Shown here: in pieces, positions 57,628 through 64,000 of the stretch
How positions within the stretch are numbered: position 1 is the stretch's first letter
Layout of the letters: each line of letters starts with the position of its first letter
Source: Piliocolobus tephrosceles
Taxonomy: Eukaryota; Chordata; Mammalia; Primates; Cercopithecidae
DNA length: 64,000 bases
Assembly: GCF_002776525.5 (NCBI RefSeq)
Contig: NC_045441.1
Coordinates: 67,088,585-67,152,584, forward strand
Reading direction: 5' to 3'
Notes under the pieces: generated by a model
What the model saw: only the letters and a program-made list of their open reading frames with translations
Told to the model about the DNA's origin: nothing
Database searches by the model: none
Translations under genes and position numbers: made by a program

Positions 57628-57911
57628 GGCCGGGTGCGGTGGCTCACGCTTGTAATCCCAGCGCTTTGGGAGGCCGAGGCGGGTGGATCACCTGAGATCA
57701 GGAGCTTGAGACCAACCTGACCAACATGATGAAACCTTGTCTCTACTAAAAATATAAAAATTAGCTGGGCGTGGAGATGTGTGCCTGTAATCTCAGCTAC
57801 TCGGGAGGCTGAGGCAGAAGAATCGCTTGAACCTGGGAGGTGGAGGTTGCAGTGAGCAGAGACCGCACCATTGCACTTCAGCCTGGGCAACAAGAGTGAA
57901 ACTTCATCTCA
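57628..57911 (+). mobile_element. AluS with (TAAA)n tail
   Basis: Full-length Alu starting ggccgggtgcggtggctcac ('cctgagatcaggagcttgag' is AluS-like). The flanks aaataaaagggaa (57615-57627) and a similar aaataaaggggga after the tail suggest an imperfect duplication. Confidence 0.92.
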
Positions 57912-57915
57912 AAAA

Positions 57916-57962
<47 letters not shown>

Positions 57963-57967
57963 AAATA
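57912..57967. repeat. (TAAA)n microsatellite derived from the Alu tail
   Basis: About 12 TAAA units growing from the A-tail of the Alu. Confidence 0.95.
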
Positions 57968-59399
57968 AAGGGGGAAAAGAGTAAATAGATATTCTAAATA
58001 CCAAAACCCAGACTTTCAAATGCCACAAACAGAAACCCTTCTTTTCTCCCAATGTGAAAAAAATAAGTTTCTGTAAAAACATTTTTAGATGGCATGAATG
58101 TTTTCATAAGGGCTGATTTTGTTTCTGACTGTACAAAACTGCATCACACAGCCACAAAAAGGGCATGATGAGAGAAGAGAGGGAGGGGAAAGTAGAAGAC
58201 AGAGATAAGATTTTTAATGGATGGTTCTTTTGCAGACAATTATTTTTCCGTTTTCTCTTTGAGTTAGTCATTTAAAGATCCAAATAATGACATTAGAATT
58301 CCCTTCAGAATAGTATAATTTGGATCATCAAAGCCACTGGACTCATGAAGTCTTGGAGATTAGCTAAGAGAAGCATTCCCCAAACACCTTTGACTTGAAA
58401 AACTTTTTGGTCCAATATAGAGCTCCACACAGTCTGTAGAATTTTAATTTTTAAAATAATTTTTGGATGACACATCATAAATATATTTTAAGTAAGTAAA
58501 TATATAGATACAGTTTTGGGTAAATGAATTATTTAAAAACATAAAATATTTAAGTGCAACTTAAGAACAGAAATAATACATAAAAATATAAATTTCCACC
58601 TTTTCCATTAAAAATCTGTTTCTAAAAAAATTTTATTTTATTTTAAAGGGCAAAATCTGTTGAAAAAGAAACAATAGTGTGGCTTATTTGGTTTTGTGAA
58701 TAAATAGCAATTGAAATATACATTTTAAAAATGCATGTCATAATATGAAAAAAAGCTGCTAAATTATGACCAGATGTGTAGAATTCTTGCTCCATACTTT
58801 AAAAAAAAAAGGACTGTTTTACTTTCATGATTATCATGTTTTGTTTCTGACTGCGTAGATAAGAAGAGATTCAAATTGTTATTTGAAATGTCTGCAAATA
58901 ACACATTGTATGCTGGTTAACTTTTTTATTTCTCATTATTCAAAGCCGTGTTTAATAATCATTACATTAGTTTATGCTTTTCAAATGGATTTTTGAAGTA
59001 CTAAATACACACAAGAATTTTGATCTGATGAAGAGAAAATGAACAAAATCTGCAGAATTATATTATTATGTCCCTAGTTTCCTTATTGCATTTCAACATC
59101 AGTGTTCCCTGTGCTTCCTGTCTTTAACAAATGGTCAATTATGGATATAAATTAAACAACATTTGACCGAGAATTTAAAAAAGCAATGTGCTGTTTAAAA
59201 CTAATGTACTAGTTAGGAGTTATCAACTGAGTCAGAAACGGTAACGGAGTCATAAGCCAGCTCATCTGACTTCTCAGAGGACCATAAACTAGTCTGTTCT
59301 AAAGCAAACATCTCCTACATAATTATTTGCTTTTTAATTTAAGTAATGGATGTTGCAATAGGTAAATTAATATTATCTTTAGTTATACAAACTGCTAGA
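57968..59399. other. Unassigned AT-rich segment
   Basis: About 1.4 kb, very AT-rich, no repeat family recognised. Confidence 0.35.
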
Positions 59400-59512
59400 C
59401 CTGAGGATCAATGGTTGGGAAAAACTATTGTAATCTAAGCTCTTCAGTTTCCCCAAAAGGAAATTGAGGCCCAGAGAGTTGGTGACTTCACCAAGTGTTT
59501 AGGGATAGTGTG
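59400..59512 (-). mobile_element. MIR SINE fragment, reverse
   Basis: 'aaaaggaaattgaggcccag' and 'agagttggtgacttcaccaa' match reversed MIR (gaggaaactgaggcccag agaggttaagtgacttgccc). Confidence 0.75.
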
Positions 59513-60538
59513 ATGTTTAGCACAGAATAGCAATTTATCAATATTTGTTTGATGTTGTTATTATTGATATTTATGGTTTTAAAATCATTTATTTTTATTC
59601 ATTTTGGTATTACATTTTTGTTTCATAGTGTATCTTTTATTGTTGTTACATTGGAATAAAAAATAAAATTTGGTTTCTCTTCTTAGAATAATTATCCCAT
59701 TATCACAGATACCAAAGGTCAAGCAAAGTGGGATTACTGGCATTTTCTGTTTATAAAGATTTGATAGTGTTTATTTTCTTCTTTGGTATTGTGCTAGGTG
59801 TTATGCATAGCCTTTACATCCTAATTATTTGATTGTTGTGTAACAGCCTATATTTTTTTAAAAATCTCGGAATTTCTGACTCTGATTTTTCAAAAAATAC
59901 ATTAGTAATTTGGACTCAAAAGCTGATCTTAAAGTATAAAACAAATGTGAAAGAAGAAATGAGATAATTATTAGTAATTTCTAACTACTCAATTATTTGC
60001 ACAAAGAAGACCCCAGATGTAGACAAGGTTTACATTTTCCATTCTTAATTTTATTTGTCTGATATACGTAATAGTGTATCAAAGTCAAATAGGAAAGTAG
60101 AAATCACCAATTATTTTAAACAGAGGGAATTAAATGCCTAGAATGGGTTGTGCATTTGATGAAAGATCTAAGGAACCAAACAGAGGTTGTTTAGATAACC
60201 CAGAAATTCGTATCAGCAGGAAACTGTTGCCATTCTGTAGTGGAGGATCTCCTGGTATGGAGGTGATGTGGAATCTAGAAACCTGCCAGGAGGCTTGGCC
60301 TGTGCCAGAGTTAAGAAGGAGACTTACCCACTACTGAAGACGCTATCCAAGGAAATGAGAGAAGGACAGAGACACTTTGGCTTCTATCTTCCTCTGTCCT
60401 CCAATTTCCCACTAGTGCCCAACTTGACCCATGCTCAAACAGAAGCACCATTGATTTCTTCTCCCTGTTTCTCCTCTTCTGCATTGGGAAGTATTCTTGT
60501 GATACAATGCAGACATGAGGAAGGTTCATGAAACATCC
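59513..60538. other. Unassigned segment
   Basis: About 1 kb. The overlapping frames at 60134-60337 and 60268-60531 (plus) and 60311-60529 (minus) lie in a slightly GC-richer, possibly LTR-derived patch. No protein recognised. Confidence 0.35.
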
Positions 60539-60567
60539 TGATTTATTTATTTATTTATTTATTTTAT
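60539..60567. repeat. (ATTT)n microsatellite
   Basis: About six ATTT units ending in ATTTTATT. Confidence 0.9.
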
Positions 60568-61554
60568 TAATGGACTATGGAGACAACGTTAGCTCCTTCT
60601 TGTTCTGTGATCACAACATACTTTACATAAAATATTTTCACACATTTCATGTGACATACGTTACTCACTTGAAGATGTACCTTCCTCAATACGTTTTGAT
60701 CTTCCTCAGTAAAGAAGCCACCCTTTCATTTTCAATGCCTGGGAAATCATCTTGTGTATACCATGCACCATGTATGAACAGAGCTGTGGAACGTTAGCCC
60801 ACCAACTCCTATAATTAAATGATGCCCAAATGACAAAAGCTAGAAATAGATGAGTAGATGTCCATGGTAATAACACACATGCCTCATAGCTACATACCTT
60901 CAGATTCTGCTTCCCCTTGGAGCGTTTTTGCTAATGTCACTACTGCCCTCACTATCAAGAAGTCTACTGTATTCCTTAATAAACTCAACCTCAACACCCA
61001 AACATTGACCCTAAAGGTAAAAATCTCTATATGGGCCATGATCGGGTTATAAAGGATGGCTGCTACTTCACATACACACATACAAATAAAAACATCTTCG
61101 TCATTGCTAATTTTAGTATATTTGATTTGATTTGATTATCTGAGCCAAGAGTCAGTTAACTGTCTGCTAAATTAACGTGGCTTAACAAAGGACAAATATT
61201 ATCTCACACCTGCCTTATGTTTGTTAGAGTCATGGCCTTTATTAGGCATCAGTAGATTATAAACCAAAGTATATTGAGTTTTCCTCCCTCCCTCAGTCTC
61301 ACAAAATATTTGTAAAGCATTAGAAACAAAGGGGGGTTCGAAGGCATACCTTGGTGTACCTTTTCCTCACTGGTGTGCCTGGCTTTGACAGGTATATAGA
61401 AGGCTGACGTTGAGGCCATTATTGAAGTATCTGTTCTGTTGACTCTGGCTACGGATTTAGAGGAAGAGCTATAATCACTTTAAATCACATTTCCAACAAA
61501 TGTGTCCTAAGTAAGCTCTGTAAATGAACATTGGGCCACATAGTTTTTCTTCCA
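60568..61554. other. Unassigned segment
   Basis: About 1 kb without a recognised family. 'taacgtggcttaacaaagga' near 61174 may be a trace of an old repeat. Confidence 0.3.
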
Positions 61555-62200
61555 CGCATTTGTTTATTCTGCAAATGTTTATTCGGTGCCTGCCCTTGCC
61601 TTATATAATACTCTGAGAATACAAAGATGAAAAAAACCCTTGTGTTTGGTCCTCAAGAAGCACAGGTTGTTCAGTCTCACTGAAACTAAGACACAAAAAC
61701 ATTCATTTAAGTAGACAATATACAGACTATTCTGCTATAGGTATACATAAAATGCACAATGAAAGGGTTGATGAAGAACTCAAACAGAAAGTTGTCTTTG
61801 GGCTGATGGGGTGAGAAACATATTCTAGGCAAAGAGAAGATTTACAAAGGCATGCAAGCACAGGAGAGCATGAGGTTGTCAAGGAGTTAAAATTACTGCT
61901 TTTATGGGATCGGGTTGGGGGGAAGTAATGGAGATGAGACCAAAGGGGTAAACTGAGGCCGAGACAAAGTTCTTTGTGTGCCAGCCTAAGGTGTTTGAAT
62001 TTTTGTCTTGTAAGTCATGAAAAGCCATTGAACATTTTTGAGTATGGTAAAAGTATTTCAAAGATCTACCTGTTAACAGTGGGGGAAAATGGACTGACGT
62101 GAAGATTAAGTTTAAAACCTGGAAATCTAGTTAGAAATACATTTTACTAACCAATGAGGAGTCTTTTACTTAAAATTCACTAAATAGATATTACATTAAG
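61555..62200 (-). mobile_element. L2 LINE, reverse (long fragment, left part)
   Basis: 'tctgcaaatgtttattcggt', 'cttgtaagtcatgaaaagcc' and 'cattgaacatttttgagtat' follow reversed L2 (caaatatttattgagcacc ... cttgtaggccatg ... gaagccattgaagggtttt). It is interrupted by the Alu at 62211 and may continue to about 62600. Confidence 0.65.
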
Positions 62201-62210
62201 AGATAGCCAG

Positions 62211-62491
62211 GGCCAGGCACCGTGTCTCACGCCTGTAATCTCAGCACTTTGGGAGGCCGAGGAGGGTGGATCACTAGATCAGGAGTTCAAGACCGGCCCA
62301 GCCAAGATGGTGAAACCCCGTGTCTGCTAAAAATACAAAAATTAGCTGGGCATGGTGGCACGTGCCTGTAATCCGAGCTACTTGGGAGGCTGAGGCAGAG
62401 AATTGCTTGAACCCGGGAGGTGAAGGTTGCAGTGAGCTGAGATCGTGCCACTGCACTCCAGCCTAGGTTACAGAGAGAGACTTGGTCTCAA

Positions 62492-62492
<1 letters not shown>
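62211..62492 (+). mobile_element. AluS with (AAT)n tail
   Basis: Starts ggccaggcaccgtgtctcac. The flanks agatagccag (62201-62210) and agacagccag (62539-62548) are a one-mismatch target-site duplication. Confidence 0.93.

Positions 62493-62537
<45 letters not shown>
62493..62537. repeat. (AAT)n trinucleotide microsatellite (Alu tail)
   Basis: About 15 AAT units grown from the Alu A-tail. Likely polymorphic. Confidence 0.97.
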
Positions 62538-62539
<2 letters not shown>

Positions 62540-62753
62540 GACAGCCAGTATGAGGTCGGTCAGTGGGCCTACGTAGAGGAAAAAATGGTCACAGGCCCTA
62601 CCCTTGTGGAATCACGGTTTGGTGATGAAGTAAGATACTGCAAAGGCAGTTGCAGTGGAGCTGGAGAGAAAGAGTTGAACATTAGAGAAGTGTGAAGGTG
62701 GATGAAACCGAACTTTAAGACAATAGTACATGGAAAGATGGATACATCTAAGA

Positions 62754-62962
62754 TGTTTTATGGGTTGAGTTGTGTTCCCCATAAAAAAAATTAATAAATT
62801 GAAGTCCTAACTCCTACTATTTCAGAATGTGTTTCTATTTGGAAAAAGGTAGTTGTATATGCAATTAAGATAAAGCCATACTGGAGTAGGGTGGGTCTCT
62901 ATTCCGATACGACTGGTGTTCTTATTTAAAAAAAAATAAAAAAGAAAAAGAAAGAAAATTGA
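62754..62962 (+). mobile_element. MLT1-class MaLR LTR, left part
   Basis: Starts tgttttatgggttgagttgt and carries 'cagaatgtgtttctatttgg' and 'actggagtagggtgggtctc', then 'gactggtgttcttattt' and an A-rich patch. It is interrupted by the MLT2A LTR. Confidence 0.78.
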
Positions 62963-63504
62963 TGTATTAGTTAGTGTTCTCCAGAGGGACAGGACTAAGA
63001 GGATAGATCTATATGTAAAGGGGAGTTTATTAGGAGACGTGACTCACACAATCACAAGGTAAAGTCCCACAATAGGCCGTCTGTAAGCTGAGAAACCAGG
63101 AAGCCAGCCCCAGTCCCCAAACCTCAAAACTAGCGAAGCCGACAGTGCAAACTTCAGTCTGTGGCCAAAAGCCTTCAAGCCTCTGTCACATCACCGGTAT
63201 AGGTCCAAGAGTCCAAAAGCTGAAGAATTCGGAGTTCGAGGGCAGTAAGCATCCAGCACAGGGGAAAGATGGAGGCCAAAAGACTTAGCCAGTCTAGTCT
63301 TTCCACGTTCTTCTGCCTGCTTTTATCCTACCTACCCGGGCAGATGATTAGGTGGTGCTCACCCGGATTGAGGGTGGATCTGCCTCTCCCAGTCCACTTA
63401 CTAGAGTGTTAATCTCCTTTGGCAACACCTTCCCAGAGACACCCAAGAACAATACTTTGCTTCCTTCAATCTAGTCAAGTTGACACGCAATATTAACCAT
63501 CACA
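62963..63504 (-). mobile_element. MLT2A (ERVL) solo LTR, reverse
   Basis: Starts tgtattagttagtgttctcc and ends 'attaaccatcaca'. The flanks attga (62958-62962) and attgg (63505-63509) are a one-mismatch duplication. It is complete in length, with no internal viral genes. It is inserted in an MLT1 LTR. Confidence 0.92.
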
Positions 63505-63740
63505 ATTGGATACATGCATGCAGGGAGTATGCCGTGTGAATATGAAGACAGAGATTGGGGTGACATGTCCACAAATCAAGGAATGCCAAAGATTGGCAGT
63601 AAATCACCAGAAGCCAGGGGAGAGACATGGAACAGATTCTACTTCACAACTCTCAGCAGGAACCAACCCTGCCAACACTTCGATGGTGAACTTCTAACAT
63701 CTAGAACCATTTGACAAATTTCTGGGTGGCTTAAAAAAAT
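63505..63740 (+). mobile_element. MLT1-class MaLR LTR, right part
   Basis: 'gtgtgaatatgaagacagag', 'aggaatgccaaagattggca', 'tcaccagaagccaggggaga' and 'gaacttctaacatctagaac' continue the LTR broken at 62962. Confidence 0.78.
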
Positions 63741-64000
63741 CCAGTTGGCGAAACTTTATGGCACCCATAGGGAAATGACACACATGATCTTCAGGTTCCC
63801 AGATTGGGCAATTTTATTTCAGAGTGAGAAACATAATAGAACCTTGATTTCTTCCCTTTATGTGTCATTAAAAAGGGAGATCCTTTTTTTTTCTTGCTTC
63901 CCTCATAAGTCCTGAGATTTTTGCTTTCATTAGTGAATTTTTGCAATTTTATTAATTGTATTTGAACTTGAAAAAGGACAGACTTATGATTTCTGATGCC
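63741..64000. other. Unassigned segment at the window end
   Basis: 260 bases of AT-rich DNA, nothing recognised. Confidence 0.3.

Noticed and set aside
1..64000. Possibility of a previously undescribed multi-gene system
   Set aside because: No intact gene, operon-like layout or RNA gene is visible. The window is a primate repeat mosaic with single-copy noncoding DNA between.

Overview
The window reads as a stretch of primate nuclear DNA, most likely from an Old World monkey such as a macaque or a relative. About 15 Alu copies, L1 3' ends, MaLR (THE1/MST/MLT1) and ERVL (MLT2A) LTRs, and an LTR12 (HERV9-type) LTR place it in the catarrhine primates. Two young AluY copies (5641 and 42437) carry 'ctcaagcctg' in the left arm and 'gatccggccactgcac' in the right arm. 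From memory these variants are characteristic of the cercopithecoid AluYR lineage rather than of human AluY. The sequence is AT-rich, and the only long GC/CpG-rich block is the LTR12.

I find no intact protein-coding gene and no convincing structural RNA gene. The only gene-derived sequence I recognise is a dead processed copy of the ribosomal protein gene RPL26 (13090-13836, minus). All longer open frames are explained by Alu, L1 ORF2 remnants, GC-rich LTR12 or AAAG microsatellite. A few unexplained short frames (949-1212, 31245-31490) and one exon-like segment with good splice consensus (35656-35834) are listed as leads only. The window is probably intergenic or deep intronic.

Layout. 0-6.4 kb: a CR1/L3 remnant, an AT-rich unassigned block, an inverted AluY, and a long L2 split by a twin-primed L1 that seems to carry a 3' transduction and was itself hit by an AluY. 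6.5-10.5 kb: MaLR LTRs (THE1/MST), a MLT2A LTR and a MST LTR inside one older element, then MIR. 11.5-14 kb: a truncated L1 with a clean target-site duplication, a 190-bp imperfect palindrome, and the RPL26 pseudogene with an L1 tail nested inside it, all within an L2. 15.6-18.5 kb: Alus and a MLT2A LTR split by an Alu. 19-30.5 kb: old L1, MIR, L2, MLT1, MLT2A and hAT fragments. 31.8-34.2 kb: an MLT1-like LTR followed by a solo LTR12 in reverse orientation. 34-41 kb: mostly single-copy DNA with a TTCC microsatellite. 41.3-42.8 kb: three Alus, two of them stacked at one target site. 45.6 kb: an AAAG microsatellite containing a 10-N gap. 46-52.7 kb: the longest repeat-poor AT-rich stretch. 52.8-64 kb: four Alus, a complete MER2 Tigger-type transposon with TA flanks, MLT1 LTRs, L2, and a MLT1 split by a MLT2A LTR.

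Nothing here acts as a gene system. The value of the window lies in its insertion history, which can be ordered from nesting and target-site duplications. Repeat names were assigned by recall of consensus sequences, not by a database search, so class-level calls are firmer than subfamily calls.
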